A stretch of DNA of 64,000 bases from Phycomyces blakesleeanus NRRL 1555(-). Its lineage: Eukaryota > Mucoromycota > Mucoromycetes > Mucorales > Phycomycetaceae. The notes under the pieces were generated by a model. It made no database searches and was not told the origin of the DNA. It was given only the letters and a program-made list of their open reading frames with translations. The number at the start of each line of letters is the position of its first letter. The first letter of the stretch is position 1. Below, one piece after another: positions 36,233 to 49,429 of this stretch. The DNA is taken from the NCBI RefSeq assembly GCF_001638985.1, contig NW_017265136.1, forward strand, positions 678,461 to 742,460, in the 5' to 3' direction. The position numbers and the translations under genes are program-made.

Positions 36233-38136
36233 TATTATTTTTAATGTTAATTTTCATGCTCGTTTCCATGCCCATGCCCGTATTCTTATTTTCAATATTC
36301 TAAAACGCTATATTCTTCTATATATATTATATATACATATACAAAAAACCTTTTTAAAATGTAATTATTATTTTTCTTGCTGGAATGTAGTAATGTCTTA
36401 TTTTGACACAGGATAAACAGGAATAGTAATGATAATGATAGAAATCATACATTAGAATGTTTGATAGAGGAGGAAAGGGAAAGAAGAAATAGATTATCAA
36501 GTCAATACGATGTAATTATTTTATTTTTGAGAATTTAGACAACAGTATATATAAAATGCCAGAGTAAATATCTTAGGTATAGTCTGGAAAGATAAGCTTG
36601 GAGCTAGATACTGTATGGGTGTGTGTAGATTGTAGATCTAATTATTCAAAAATTCAAAATGACAGTTTTGTGTGTATTTCTTAATTTAATCTAATAGTAT
36701 ATATATATAATTATGTGATTAAAGATGCTCTGAACAATGGATAACCTTGTTCTGTTAGTAAGTAGACGTTATATTAGATTAATCAAGCTAATACATGTGG
36801 TGTAAAAGACAACATGTAAGATATGATGAGTAAAATTGGCTTCCAATGAGAATGTACCCAATATCCAATATCTAATATAATTAAGACAGGCGTGAATATT
36901 TGAGTAACCAAAAAATATATAAGTTAAACCATGATAGGTTTCAAAGGTTTAATATTCTTTTCTATTGTTATAACCCCTCTCTTTTCCTCCCCTCCTCTCC
37001 CTTTCTTTTCCCCATTTACGTACATATATTTGTCAAGAATTCAACATGTAGTATTTGCATGTTGAAAGATAATAATAATAATAGGACATTTATTGATTGA
37101 TTGATTAACTAATTTGAATTATTCCGTATACGCACATACACACACACACAATATATATATATATATTTCTCTTTTATACAGAATCAAACATACCGTTCAA
37201 TTGACTTTCAACATTCCACTAGTGAAATGTACAAGCTGATACATGTTTCTTATTAGCTAAAAATGCCTCACAGACCCTTTTTTCTCTCTCTCTCTCTCTA
37301 TCTATCTATACATATATAATAATTATTACTTTGAAAGAAATACGGGTGAAATATGTATAAAGATTCTTTTTATTATCGCAAAAAAGTCTATATTAATTAT
37401 CAATCAAACTTCTGATAATAATATTATTATCCTTTTGATCCAACACTATGTAAAGAAATGTGTATATATAAGAAAGAAAGAAAGATTAGTAAAAACAACG
37501 AGGGATGCATCTAGAACAAGTTTATCTAATGCAATCTAGTCATTTATCCTACATGAGTTGTGATCCTCAGCCAAGTTTATCAAGTAGAATAAATCAATAT
37601 TTTTGATGATAATTTTGATAGTTCAATTCAATTTTTGTAATACACAAACACACACACATATGTTACTGTGTAAGTTTTGAATAAATTGATTAATTATAAA
37701 CAATTAAAAAAAAAGGGAATAAAATAGTGTTTCAAATACGAAAAAGGATTTCAATTTTAATGGAATTGGAGAATATTAAATGCATTGCTTATAATGTAAT
37801 AAATATTAATGCAACCTTCATTTAATTAGCTATCAACAAAAACCCAATAGCAGCAAAATTAAAGTATAAAAAAAAAGAAATAAAGAGAAAGAATCATGGT
37901 TGTTGTGTGCAGGTCTGTACTGTAGTGTAATCCTTCAATCGATCGCCACCATCGAAATATACATATCCACAGACTGATAGATAAGTAAAATAGATAGATA
38001 TAAAGATAGGTATTTGTATATCTTTTCTTTTTGTCATTAGCTTTATCTGTCATCAACCCTTGTAAGCCAAAAATACATGATAATATAATAACAAATAAAA
38101 TAAAATAAATTTAGGAGTCTGGAACTGAGATCAACC

Positions 38137-38262
38137 CTTCCCTTCTCTGTCCTTCCCTTCTCTTCCCTGCCCTGTCATGCCCTGTCCTGCCCTGTCCTGC
38201 CCTACTATGCCCTGCCCTGTCCTGCCCTGTCCTGCCCTGTCCTGCACTTTTCTGCTATGCCA
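38137..38262. repeat. CCTGT/CCTGC pyrimidine-rich tandem repeat
   Basis: Reiterated CCCTGTCCTG and CCCTGCCCTG decamers, far more GC-rich than the surroundings. No ORF. Confidence 0.85.
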
Positions 38263-39827
38263 TGCCTAGGGCTATTTTCTTTTCTTATATATATATATAT
38301 ATATTTATGTTACGCCTTTCTTTTTTTTAGGTTGTGAAATCAGATATTATATACAAATACAGATATAGAGAAAGAGATATTATTCCCATAAAGAATAATA
38401 ACAATAGTTATTACAATAAGAATATTGTTAATAGTCAACGTGGCTAGTTCAAGATCTGATCAGTAAAATGTCTAATTATTCATTTATCTTGGTTAAATAA
38501 GGATAAGCACATCTTCTCTTGACTTCAAAGCCAAATAACCCTCTATCACTATTATAATTTCCACTACTTTTTGGTGCTGCTGCTATTTCTGTTGTTTTTG
38601 TTTCTGCTTGTATTGATAGATGATTTCTATTTATCAATTGCACACAATAAGAACAAAAAAACCAAGCCATTCTTTCCTTCTTATTTTAGAGACGCCATAG
38701 ACAGTTTGGAACTTTGTGTCCGATTGGCTAAATGTAGTATATTTGTATTTCATGATAAATTGTAAGGCTAAATGAAATATACCTTATTTTTTTTTCTATT
38801 TTGATTACTCCTAGCAATATTAATATTAATAATATATATATATGTATATGTATATGTATATACTTTTTATAAGATATTTTGATCCTCGGTGCCTTTTTAT
38901 TTTATTTTATTTCTATATACGAATTATTCTAATGTTCTCTACTGCATACATCGTCATCAGGAGCATGGCATAGGGGAATCATGACAATAGCACGCAGTTT
39001 ATCTTTAATTTTTTTTTTAAAAAATCAGTAAGGAGAAAGAGAACAGACAAGATAAAATCTAGAGTCATCAAAGGCCAAAGAATGGACCAATATTTTTTGT
39101 TGTTGTTGTTATTATTATTATTATTATTATTATTGTTATTTTGGCTGTGAAACTGTTTTACTTTTGGAAAGGAAATAACAACAAACAATACAATACAATA
39201 TAGTATAATTCAATATAATCCAAAGCAAAATAAACAACAGAAAGTAAAATATATTTTTGGTTTGTGTAGCTCTCGATTGTGTTATACGATGGGTGAGAAT
39301 TTCAATCATTTCTGGACACTTACGGTTTAGACCACACTATTTTGTTTTCTTTATATATATATATATGTATGTATATTTATTTATATTTGGTACGCAGGGC
39401 TCAAGTCTCTCTCTCTCTCTGTCTCGCTTTATTGTATAATATATATATATATATATGTGTGTATGTGTGTGTGAGAGTAATTGTGTGCTTGATTGTAGTA
39501 CAGATACCCAAAAAAAAATGGTAGGTTTTGTATGTATTTATGTATGTATTTATTTTTGTTGGATCAGACACGGGGAGGACAGCAATGCTCCGGCGATCTA
39601 TACATTCTAATTCGCCTAACAAACCAGACTGCTCTTGAGTTGGTCCCTTTTATTTTATATTATTTTATTTTATATTAGTATAATTATTACTCCTTGACAT
39701 ACCTTTGACTCTTTTTTTTGCCTTGTAAATATAAATATAAATAAATAATAAAAGTAAATAAAAAAAAACCTTCCTGACCAATCTTCATTTCTTTTGCACC
39801 TTTCTCACTCAAAAAATAAACTTGACT

Positions 39828-40022
39828 ATGCTTGACTTGCTCTCAACACCCTTTCCTTACTTCCAGGCTGAAATGGTGTATTCTATCGCCAGAGCTTCAA
39901 AGGTCTGCGCCGTAGCCCTCCTTGTGCCAGCCACCATAGTTCTCCTGACAGACTTCTGCATATATGGTTATCGTCAAGCCATTCAAGTCATCCATACCCA
40001 GCGCAAACTCAAGAATCTATAA
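39828..40022 (+). CDS. Small single-pass membrane protein candidate
   Basis: A 64-codon ORF from ATG at 39828 with gene-like, GC-richer codons in an AT-rich setting. The product has one hydrophobic segment (VCAVALLVPATIVLLTDF) flanked by basic residues and a basic tail QRKLKNL, which suits a small organellar or ER membrane protein. TTACTTCCAG at about 39859-39868 looks like a splice acceptor, so the true protein may start on an unseen upstream exon and enter at AEMVYSIARASK; an internal ATG at 39873 is a second option. CT- and TATCC-repeats follow downstream. Family not recognised. Confidence 0.45.
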   Translation: MLDLLSTPFPYFQAEMVYSIARASKVCAVALLVPATIVLLTDFCIYGYRQAIQVIHTQRKLKNL

Positions 40023-40300
40023 TATCCACAATACAATGCAATTCAAAAAAAAAATCACTCTCGCCCCACTCTTTACCTGACCTTGGCCATCCTTACTATC
40101 TATCTTAAAAAAAACACACACTATTTCTCTCTCTCACTATCTCCCTGTCTATGTTCCTCTTTGCCTTTGCCTTTGCCTTTGCCTTTATTCTACGTTTTTT
40201 TTTACTCTTACAATTGACATCCGCTCAAATATATATCCTTATCTTTCTCTCTGTCTCTCTCTGTCTCTCTCTGTCTCCTTCCCTTGTAAAGCCTATCCTA

Positions 40301-40377
40301 TTTCATCCTATTTCATCCTATTTTATCCTATTTTATCCTATTTTATCCTATCCTATCCAATCCTATCCAATCCAATT
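40301..40377. repeat. Decamer repeat (CCTATTTTAT)n
   Basis: Units CCTATTTCAT, CCTATTTTAT and CCTATCCAAT in tandem downstream of the small membrane ORF. Confidence 0.85.
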
Positions 40378-40519
40378 TATACTAAAAGGTAAGAAGGAAA
40401 TTTAAAGGTTGGGGTGATTTAGAAAGAATAGAATAGAATACAGGTTTTTATTTATGTATTTTTATATATAAATTATTGTTTTGGTTTGGTTTGCTTATCT
40501 TTGTTCTTATTGCTATTTG

Positions 40520-42729
40520 TTAGAGCACTTTGTAAAGATGCACTTGCTTAATCTCATCAATCTCGTCTTCGTTCAAATCGTCATGGAACCATCCTCCTTC
40601 GTAGTCTAATTTCACTTCCTTCACCCATCCCTTCATCAGTTTAGCAGCAGATAAACCAGCTTCCTTAAGCTGCTCTTGTAGTGAGGGTAGAGTAACAAGC
40701 AAGAGGCCGGGCTTCTTTATGGTCTCGGACCGAATAAACTTCCAAATCTGTTGCTGCACCCCAAGTTCATTGAAAAATTGAAACACGTTGTTCATAATGA
40801 CCACATCTGCTTGCTTAGAAAGCAATTCAGGAACCAGTTGAATATCTTTGTTGATAATCTATTATATAAATATATACATATACAAAAATGTTAAAAAATG
40901 CGGTTGTATATACATACGATATTGGTGTTTCAAATGGTTTACAAAGAGAAAAATAAGAGACAATAGTAAAAGAGGATAGAATAGAGTATAGTAGGTTTCA
41001 TTTCAATATAGTACAGCACATAATTGCAATAACAATAAAGAAGTTGTGTTCAAATCTCTATCGGTTTACCTGAATACGGTCTCCCATCTTATACTTGTTC
41101 ACCATATCTTGCTGCAATTTACTAAACCATGTATTGATCTCAACACCTATTAATTTGCGTGCTCTTGTGAACAAGTGGCCCTACAAGGAACACAAAATAA
41201 AAAATAAACAAATAAACAAACGTCAGCCGATGTGCACAATAATACAATAACGATTGAGAACAATAATAAACGCAACCAGCCAGCCAGTAACTAAGGCAAC
41301 TGTTCAACCAGTAACCATAAAAACTAATTAACCAATAACCATAGCAGCTAGTTAACTAGTAACCATAGCATCCAATTAACTAGTAACCTAGGCAACCAGT
41401 CAACCAATCAACCAATCTTGCTAAATACACCTATTTTTTCCGTTTCTTTTTTTTAATGGTCTTGACATACTGAGTACAATACTGCGCCCAAGCGTGATCC
41501 AACATCCACAATGACTTTATCCTTGACCTTGTCTGCCAATACAACCTGGTACAAGAATTGTAATTGAAGAACCGATGCTGAATGAGAAATAAAATCTAAA
41601 AAAAAAACATATAAGATATAAGATATAAGATATAAGATATATGTATATATAATTCATCGTTGTCATCATTATGTTTATCACTATTCTTCTAATGTATAAT
41701 AATAGTAGCGGCCCCAGTTACTCTCAACTTACTCAAGGGAGCAACCTTGCGAGATCGGCAATCGAGACAATAGTTGCGCGATAATTGTCCCTTGTCACAC
41801 AATTCATCCACATCATCCTCAGTAAACAGAAAGCCATCCACATGGACCGTGTTTTCGTCACTGTAGTCTGCAAACTAAATGCCAAACATTCGTCACCTTA
41901 CTTGGAAGAAGTAACCAAACAAACAAACAAAAAAAAATGAAGATATGTGTACATATGCATATACATATATATATAGAGAAAGAGAGAGAAAGAGATAGAT
42001 AGATAGATAGATAGATAGAGGGGTATAGAGAGAGAGAAAAGGTATATTGTATTGTATTGTATTGTATACCTTGACAATATTATATATGTTTTTCTTCTTT
42101 TTCTCTCTCTCTAAATTTCTACATTCTATATTCCCACTTTATTTAATTTATATACCTCTTTACTCTTCGGGATCATCGTCTTTTCTTCCGGTGCTTCTGC
42201 AGAGATAGGAACGCGAGCCCGTAAATCTTTAATTATTCGGCCAAGGCGCATCATTTTTATGTCGCTCACAGGCTGGAACTCTCCAGTCTGTTCTTCGGTT
42301 TCCATCTCAACTTCGTCTTCATTCTCATGCTCATGTCCATGTCCATGTTGACCGTGCACCTGACCATGATACTCCTCTACATTTCATATAACCCCTAATA
42401 TTATTATTATATTTAAAATAAAAATAAAAATAGAGCTAAAAGTCTTTCTCCCTCCCTCCCTCCTCCCTTCTTCCTCTCTTTCTGTCTCTTTAGAGTTATT
42501 TATCTAGACAACACACCCACACATACTATATATATATATATATATAAATTATAGAATATATAAAAAAAAAGGAAACAAAAACAAAGAAAGAAAAAAGACC
42601 AAGCTAACCTAAAGCAGATCGAACAAACGAGTCAAAACTATGAAACTGTGAGTCATTCAACTTTGAAAGAATGTCAATGAATGCATCCTTTGATGTTTCA
42701 ACAAGATCAGGCTGATGAGATTCTGACAT
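40520..42729 (-). CDS. SAM-dependent methyltransferase-like protein
   Basis: Six exons: 42729-42609, 42376-42156, 41874-41733, 41595-41471, 41180-41070 and 40858-40520, giving 352 aa. Residues ~40-60 are His/Gly- and Glu-rich (HGQHGHGHEHENEDE). A Cys-containing segment reads LSRNYCLDCRSR. The Rossmann part has motif I as VIVDVGSRLGAVLYS (about 189-203), an acidic residue after the second strand in LIGVEINTWFSKLQQ, and ADVVIMNNVFQFF (about 257-269) as the motif IV-like strand, then LLLVTLPSLQEQL. The pattern is a class I methyltransferase fold with a conserved eukaryotic architecture, but I cannot name the substrate. Intron 4 (41470-41181) carries degenerate ~30-bp repeats. Cellular location is unknown; no signal peptide. 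Confidence 0.75.
41285..41425. repeat. Degenerate ~30-bp repeats in a methyltransferase intron
   Basis: Units related to AACTAGTAACCATAGCA recur about four to five times with drift. Confidence 0.6.
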
Positions 42730-44996
42730 TTCCAAGCAAGCAATAGAAAAGAAAAATATATATATATATATAAAAGGAAAAAATTAAATTAAAATAAAAA
42801 AAATTAAAAAAAAAAATTTAAAAAAAAATTAAGCATTTGTGTGTGTGTGTTTGTGTGTGTCGGTATGTGTTGGTGTGTGCGTTGGCCATAGTTGAGAGCC
42901 AGTTTTGGGTGTGCGTTGTGTGGGTGTGCGTTGTGTGGGTGGATTATCGGGTGGGTGGCTTCCTGTCCCAGAAAAAGCGAAGATCAGTCACAAGCAGACC
43001 GCCTTTTAGTTCCAGGACAAAAAATAAATTATAGATATATATATATAGTGAATGATGACAACTGCATTAAATAATAATATTACTCTTTAGTCAGGGGAGA
43101 TTCCTGTGTTGTGGTATCATAATCTCTTTATTTGGTACCAAAATGTCAGAATAAATTGAATAAATTCTATTTTCAAGCAAACTTTTATCACTATAAAACA
43201 AATGGGTACTTTGAAGAAGAAGGTAAAAGGAAGGAAAGAAGAAAGGAAGGATGGGACTAGCAAGAATTTCTGCTTATTCGTATAGTAGTGGTTGGCCATT
43301 GAAAATGTAGGTTGTATCCTCGGCCAAAACATCCATTGCTTCAATATCCTTAAAACATTTACGTAATCTATAAATATTTTCTTCCGATCTCCATTTGATG
43401 ATGTTTCTTATTTATTTGTTTGTTTGTTTTGATTTGGCGTTTTTTATATTACTTTGCTAATTGTCATAATTTGAAGTATATTTATTGATATATTCTGTTG
43501 TTAGTCGAGGGGTGTGTATGTGTGTGTGTGTGGCAATGTCACAAATTTTAAATTTGTTGCCAAATTATACAATCCTTGATTTGTTACTTTGAAGGGTCGA
43601 TAATAAAAGTACTTCCCTCCCTCACCTTAACCCCTTTGGTATATCTAGCTATTTGGGTAAGGAAGAATCTTACCAGTCCATGCAAAACAAATAACATGTC
43701 ATCTCGATGAAGACAATGGTCTGTTGGGTTTTACAAGCAAGCTCATCTTTACTTAACAGATTCGACCATTGTTTTTGCCATCTTTTTTCTTTTTCTTTTC
43801 TTTGCCCTCATGAGCAACATTGTGGCCCTTGGTTTGCATGGCGTAGTATAATATAGTTGGGTGATCAGAGAATATAATATATATGACATGCTCACTGGTA
43901 TTTTAGTTATTAAATACGTATCTATAGATACATATATATTCATATACTAAAGACAAACAAAAAATAAGGATGTATACTATGTTTCAAAACAATACTTGTT
44001 TCTCAAAAATGCATAAAACGTAATAAATAAAGAAGATTTAAAATATGAATAATCGCAAAGTCTAGCCACAGCTTCTTATCCACTTATAATTATCTATGGC
44101 CTCACAAATATTATATCATTTTTGACCATGCAATTGGTTTTTTGGCAAATGAGGAGGGGAACCAAAGAATATTATTAGTATTAGTATTAGTATTAGTATT
44201 AGTAGTAGTAAAAAATCAATATAGTTATAATGTGTATATGAGTGTGTGTGTGTGTGTGTCTTTGTGCGTTGTCAAAATAAATAAAAGCCAAAACCAAAAT
44301 GACAGATAACAGCATAAACTATTATATCATACCACATTCCAAGCATCTTTTTTCTCTCTCTCTCTCTCTCTCTGCTTTTTCTTTACCCCTTCTTTCCTTT
44401 TTCTTTCCTTCTTTTCCCGATCGTTTACTCTTCTTCCTTTGATCTAGACAGCTGTCATTATGTAATTGTGTGTGTACGTGTACGTGTACATATACGTATA
44501 CGTACAGAAGTAGGAGTTGAAGTAAAGTCAAAATCAAAAGCATAAACATAAACATAAGCAAAATCAAAAGCAAAAGGTAGGAGAAATAGTAGGAGAAGAA
44601 CAGAAGCAGGAGCAGGAGCAGGAGCAAAAGTAAGCGTAAAGGTAGGAGTGGAAGTAGGAGTAGGAGAAGAAGTAGGAGCCACACTAAAATGATAAACTAA
44701 ATAAATTATACTACATCCTTAATGATATAATCAATTTATGATTATTGGTGGTATTATTTACTTTTTGGCTTTATTTATTCATTTCTGTTCATGATATTCT
44801 GCACAATTTTCGATGGTAAGGATGAAAGGAAAGGAAAGAAGAGAAAGAAGGGATGAAAGGGAGGATAGAGGTGTACTATATTATAGTAGTACTATTTACA
44901 AAGAGTTTGCTGTACATATATATATATGCGTGTGTTTGTGATTGTGTGATGCTGCTAATATTAATGATAATGATGTACGCATGGTACGCCTTTGGG
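42730..44996. other. Intergenic region between methyltransferase and coiled-coil genes
   Basis: AT-rich with TG-repeats (42838-42950, 44239-44260), a (TTAGTA)n tract near 44176-44210 and hexameric AGGAGC/AGGAGT repeats at 44590-44670. The last can be read as Ser/Thr/Pro- or Leu-rich ORFs on the minus strand, but is repeat-derived. One exon-like minus-strand frame is listed separately. Confidence 0.5.
43274..43405 (-). pseudogene. Orphan exon-like fragment
   Basis: A ~43-codon minus-strand frame ends with a stop at 43274 and has good protein character: KWRSEENIYRLRKCF, then AEDTTYIFNGQPLLYE. No upstream exon with matching phase is apparent within ~1.5 kb. It could be the last exon of a decayed gene or transposon. 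Family not recognised. Confidence 0.3.
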
Positions 44997-47900
44997 TTAT
45001 TTCTCAAGAGCATTACTAGAATAGTGCTTCAGCATTATGATTGTATTCTCTAGCCGTTTACGTTCTGCCCTCTCTCTAGCCCATGCAATCTCCGTGTCTC
45101 GCAATTGTGTCTCAGAGTCCACAAACCACTTGTGTTCCTGCTCAACATTTGTCTTCAGTTGCTCAATCTCAGCTGCCAGCTCTTCAATCTTTCTGTTCAG
45201 TCTAGAGACCTCGTCAAACTTGACAAGCTTTTCATAACCAAGCACAGATTCAGCATCTTCGGCTCTCTTGATTAACTCAACAACCCTGTCTCTCATTGAC
45301 GCATTTTCTTCCTCGGCATCCTTCCTCTGTTGAGCTGATATTTGCAACTGGTTCATGATAGACCCAACCGTGCCTTCGAGGTGCGATATCCGAGCCAGTC
45401 GCTCCTCAATAACCATATTGGATTTAACAAGCTCCTGGTTCTCTCTCTCCAGAATACTGACCTGTTGCAAGCTCTCCTCCAATCGGGAAATGGCATTGTC
45501 TAGTCTTTGCTGAGTCTCGCCATGTTCCTGCTTTAGCTTCTCAATTTCGGCCGTTTTCTTTGCAATCAAGCACTGACTGTCGCTCAGTTGATGATCTCTT
45601 CTCAAAATACGGGCCTCTAATTCATCAACCTTTTCGGACAGAGCTCCATGGGTATCTGCATGCTGGCCTAATGCAAGCCTGGCTTCATTAAGAGAGTTCT
45701 CTAACTGTCTGAGCCTCTGGTCTTTCTTTTCACAAACTGCATGCATGTTAGACTGATCTCTCTCGAGCTCAGTCAACTCATTGATTCGCTGGACAAGACG
45801 GGAACGTTCTTCTTCGAACATGGCGTAAGAATCAGTGGCATTTGCAATTGCATTCTCCAATGCATCAATCTTGTGCTCCCGATCTTGTAAATTTTGTTTG
45901 GCTTCTGAATAGAACTTTTCATATTCGGCCAGCTTGCTGTCTTGTTGAGCAATCCGTGCATCTAGAACCTTGATATGTGCTGCGGCTTCCTCCAGCCCAT
46001 GTCCACACTTGTTCAACTTCTCCATCAACATTGTTTCCTTTTGGGTCTTGTTGGTTGTCTGTCGGCGAAGTTCATTGATGACTCTGTCTTTCTCGTGAAT
46101 CATATTCTCAAATTCAGCCGTTAGGTTGTTCAGTCCGTCAGCCTTGGCTTTTAGAATCCCAAGTTCGTTCTTTATGTCGCTTGTGGTAGCTTTTTCAGCC
46201 TTTATTTCTCTCACCGATGCCTGGAGTCTCTTGAGCAACTCGTCCTTTCCTTGCAATTCTTTTACAAGCTTGCCTTTGTCGAGCTTAAGGTGTGAGTACT
46301 GTTCGGTTGCCCATTCTGCTTCCTTGGCAAGTTTGTTCCTTTCGGCACTTGCCTCTGCCACTAAACGTTCATGGTAGGCTATCTGTGCTCGCAAATCCTT
46401 GACAGTGGCATTCTTTTGGCTTAACTCAGTTTGCAAATCACTGTATCTTTCTTCTAGCTCTCCCATCTCGTTCTCTAGTTCACCCAACTCTTCATTCATA
46501 TTGCGGCTGTACTGGTTCTCTGAGGACACCTTTTTCAAATAGTCGTTGAGCGCCTGGATCTCTTGGCATTGAGCTTTGATTTTTTCTTGTAGCTTTTCGA
46601 TGTGCTCCGCGGTCTCTTGGTTGGTATCATTCAAAAGTTTTTGCAAGTAAATTACTTGAGAATCTTTCTCACTCAGCTTTTTTGACTCGCTTCTGGTCTT
46701 CAACTGCACCTCTTCTCGAGCGAGATTAAGACTCTTTTTGAGATTCACAGCCATCTGCTCTTGCTGCGAGATCGTATCCTTTAGTTGACCGATCGTTTCT
46801 CTGCTCTGATTAGTTGTGACATCCAATTCTTTTTTCAATGATTTGATCTTTTCCTCGTGCCACACAAGATCTTTTTCAAGTTGTTTGATGTAATCCAACT
46901 GTCTCTTCATGTAGGGTAAACACTCGTTTAAGTTTTTGGGTTGGGTTTCTTGACCTTCTCTATTACCATCTTCCAACAAGTTATCTGGACAATATTTAAC
47001 CAGAGACTCAGTAAATTCTGAAATTTCTTGATCTTTTCCATGCAGCTCCATTTCAAGTTGATAAATCTGCTGAGATTTATCAACATTGTCTTGTTTGACA
47101 TCATCAAGTTCTCCCAAAAGCGATTCAATGTTGTTTTCTTTTTCATCTATGTCTTTTTCCAGTTTGCTCTTAACTGATCTTTCGGTTTCAGCAGAGTCCA
47201 AAGATGCCTGTAGAGTCTTAATCTCATCTGTTTTTGTTTCCAACTCTTTCTCAAGTTTACTCAGTCGTTGTAAGCTCTTTTCATGGTCTTTTCTGGTCTC
47301 GTCTAGTTCGGCTTGTAAATACTCAGCGCTCGTGTTTCTTTTATCGAGCTCCAAAGTCAGCTGGTCCACAATTCTTTTGTCTACCTCATTGGATTCAATA
47401 ATCTGTTTATTGAGTTTGTCGACCTCTTTTCTTGCATCTTCCAGATCCTCTTCCAGTTTATCGGCATAATCAGACTTTTCTTCATTCTCAGATTTGGTGG
47501 CATCCAATTCTTCTTCTAGCTGCCTAATTTTGTCTTGCATCTTCTTCACATTCTCTTGAACCCAGTTATTGTCTGCATTTTCATCCACAGCAGCCTGCAG
47601 CTCTTCCTTTAAGTCTTGTATCTCATCATCTTTTTGCTGAAGTTCAGACTCCAATAAAACCTTTTCTGCAACCTCCTTTCTTGTATTGTTTAGCTCTGAT
47701 TGAAGTTGATCAAGCTTGCCTTCCAGATCCAATGTATTCTCCTCAAGTTCATAGTTGCTTTCAGTCAATGCCTTGTTCTGTTTCAGCAAATCATCAATTG
47801 CGTTGTTCTTGATCTTCAGCTCTTCAACAAGTCGGCCCTTTTCTTCAAAGACAATCTGTGCATCCTTGGCAATGATTTGAAGACGAGCTACCTCTTCTAC

Positions 47901-49429
47901 GCTGGTCCTCAAAGTTGCGGCTCCATCTTCGTTTGTTTGGACCAAATGTTTGATCTCATTTGTCTTTATTGCCAACTCCTCAGTCAGCCGAGTATTTGAA
48001 GCCTCGAGTGTCTTGATCTCTTCCAAAGTCTGGTCCAGTTCTGCAATTTTTGCATCTTTGCGCTCGGCAGACTTGCGCAGGTCGTCTACAGATTTTGTGA
48101 GATCTTCGATATGAGTGTCCTTTTCTTGAACCACTTCATCCATTGTCGCGTTTATGTCATCAATATCTTTTTCGAGCTGCGCAATAGTGTCGTCTTTCCT
48201 ATCAAGCGATCCACTCATGGCTGTATTATCTTGCTTTAACTGTTCAGCTGCTTCACATTGTTGTTTTAAATCTCCCACGATCTTTAGCAGTTGTTCGGTT
48301 TCGCTTTCCTTTTGAGAGATTTCTTGTTTGAGTTCCAAGTTCTGTTCGTCAAGCGCCTGATTTATTCCAGTCAAATCTTCGAGTTTTTTTTCAAGACGAT
48401 CGTTCTCGTCTTGGTGGTGTTTGTTTTCTGCCAGTGCGCTTGAGAGTCTATTTTCTGAAGCCTTGGACTTTGATTTGTAATCTGCGATCTCGGCTCGTTG
48501 AAGTTCAGAGAGTTTTTTGTAGTATGCGACATCATTTGCGCCCTCTTTCGAACTAATCGAGACTTGGTCGTCCTGCCACCAAGATCTTTGAGCTGTGTTT
48601 GATTGTTGATAATTATTATTATGAGAATTATCGTTGTTGCTGTTGGTGTTATCGTCTTCGCCATAGTCGTCGTCATTATCGTTATTTATTTTTGACGTTC
48701 TTGATGCTCTTGTTATGTGTGTCTGTAATTGTTCTTTCAAGTTTTCAATCTTGTCAACCAGTACTTTAATTTGAACAGAATGGGCTGTCTTGAGATCTTT
48801 TATTTTATTTCTGAGTGAGTCGCGTTCTAAGGCATATCGTGAGGCTCGTTCATTTGCTTCATGTCCTTCAGCGAGGATCTCGCTAACTTGAGCAAATGCA
48901 TCCGAAAAGTCTTCTTCGTCGTCTAGGATAGAGAGTGTAGGTGATTCGACTAAAGATTGATGGTGAGTCAATTAAAAAAGAAGAAGAGAGAAAGAGGAAA
49001 ATATAGAGAATGATATATATATATACGACTAGTTGATCGATTGATCGATTGAATGATTGATGGATGGATTTTATTTACCCACAGATGCAGGAATTCCACG
49101 AGGTTTCTTAAGGAATGAAAGTCGCATTGAATCTGACCTTCGTTTTAGGCGCGAATTGCTCGAATGGCTTGATTGGCCTGAAAGAATTATAGTATAATAA
49201 AACAGACATAAAGCAAAATTATTCAAAATAATGGCAACAATTATAATAATAGAAATGGAGATAAGGAGAAAAATAAAATGTTAATTCGAGAATTAAGAGT
49301 GAGTGAAATATCAATTTACAGTTGATGTGTTGTTGCTGTTGTTGTTGTTTTGTAGATTATATGATTATGATTATTGTTCTTCTTCTCATTGTTATTGTTT
49401 TTACCAAGATTACTAAAAGACCTATTCAT
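44997..49429 (-). CDS. Long coiled-coil protein (1358 aa)
   Basis: Exons are 49429-49405, 49177-49079 and 48949-44997. Splicing gives MNRSFSNLGQ..., a basic Ser-rich N-terminus (SNSRLKRRSDSMRLSF, likely phosphorylated) and then VESPTLSILDDEEDFSDAF. From about residue 80 to the C-terminus the protein is nearly continuous heptad coiled coil (for example QLEKDIDDINATMDEV, LENSLNEARLAL), broken by an Asn/Asp-rich loop at about residues 140-165 (NDNDDDYGEDDN). There is no motor, kinase, GRIP or transmembrane segment. Such proteins act as scaffolds, for example golgins, spindle-pole or cell-end polarity proteins; I cannot choose. The main exon is 3.95 kb without an intron, unusual beside the intron-dense neighbours. 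The ATG at 48971 in the same frame is intronic under this model. Confidence 0.85.

Larger units (their letters stand above)
33000..39827. other. Gene-poor, repeat-rich 6.8 kb
   Basis: I find no convincing gene. The nucleoporin leader has TG/CA-rich repeats (33050-33175). Short minus-strand frames at 33504-33695 and 33706-33888 have protein-like composition but no recognisable family and no clear splice partners. The rest is AT-rich with (TA)n, (TTA)n, CT runs (37281-37300, 39407-39420) and the minisatellites listed separately. Regulatory or non-coding RNA content cannot be judged. Confidence 0.5.

Noticed and set aside
44322..44684. Pro/Ser/Thr-rich or Leu-rich minus-strand frames
   Set aside because: Derived from AGGAGC/AGGAGT hexamer repeats, and overlapping frames are equally open.
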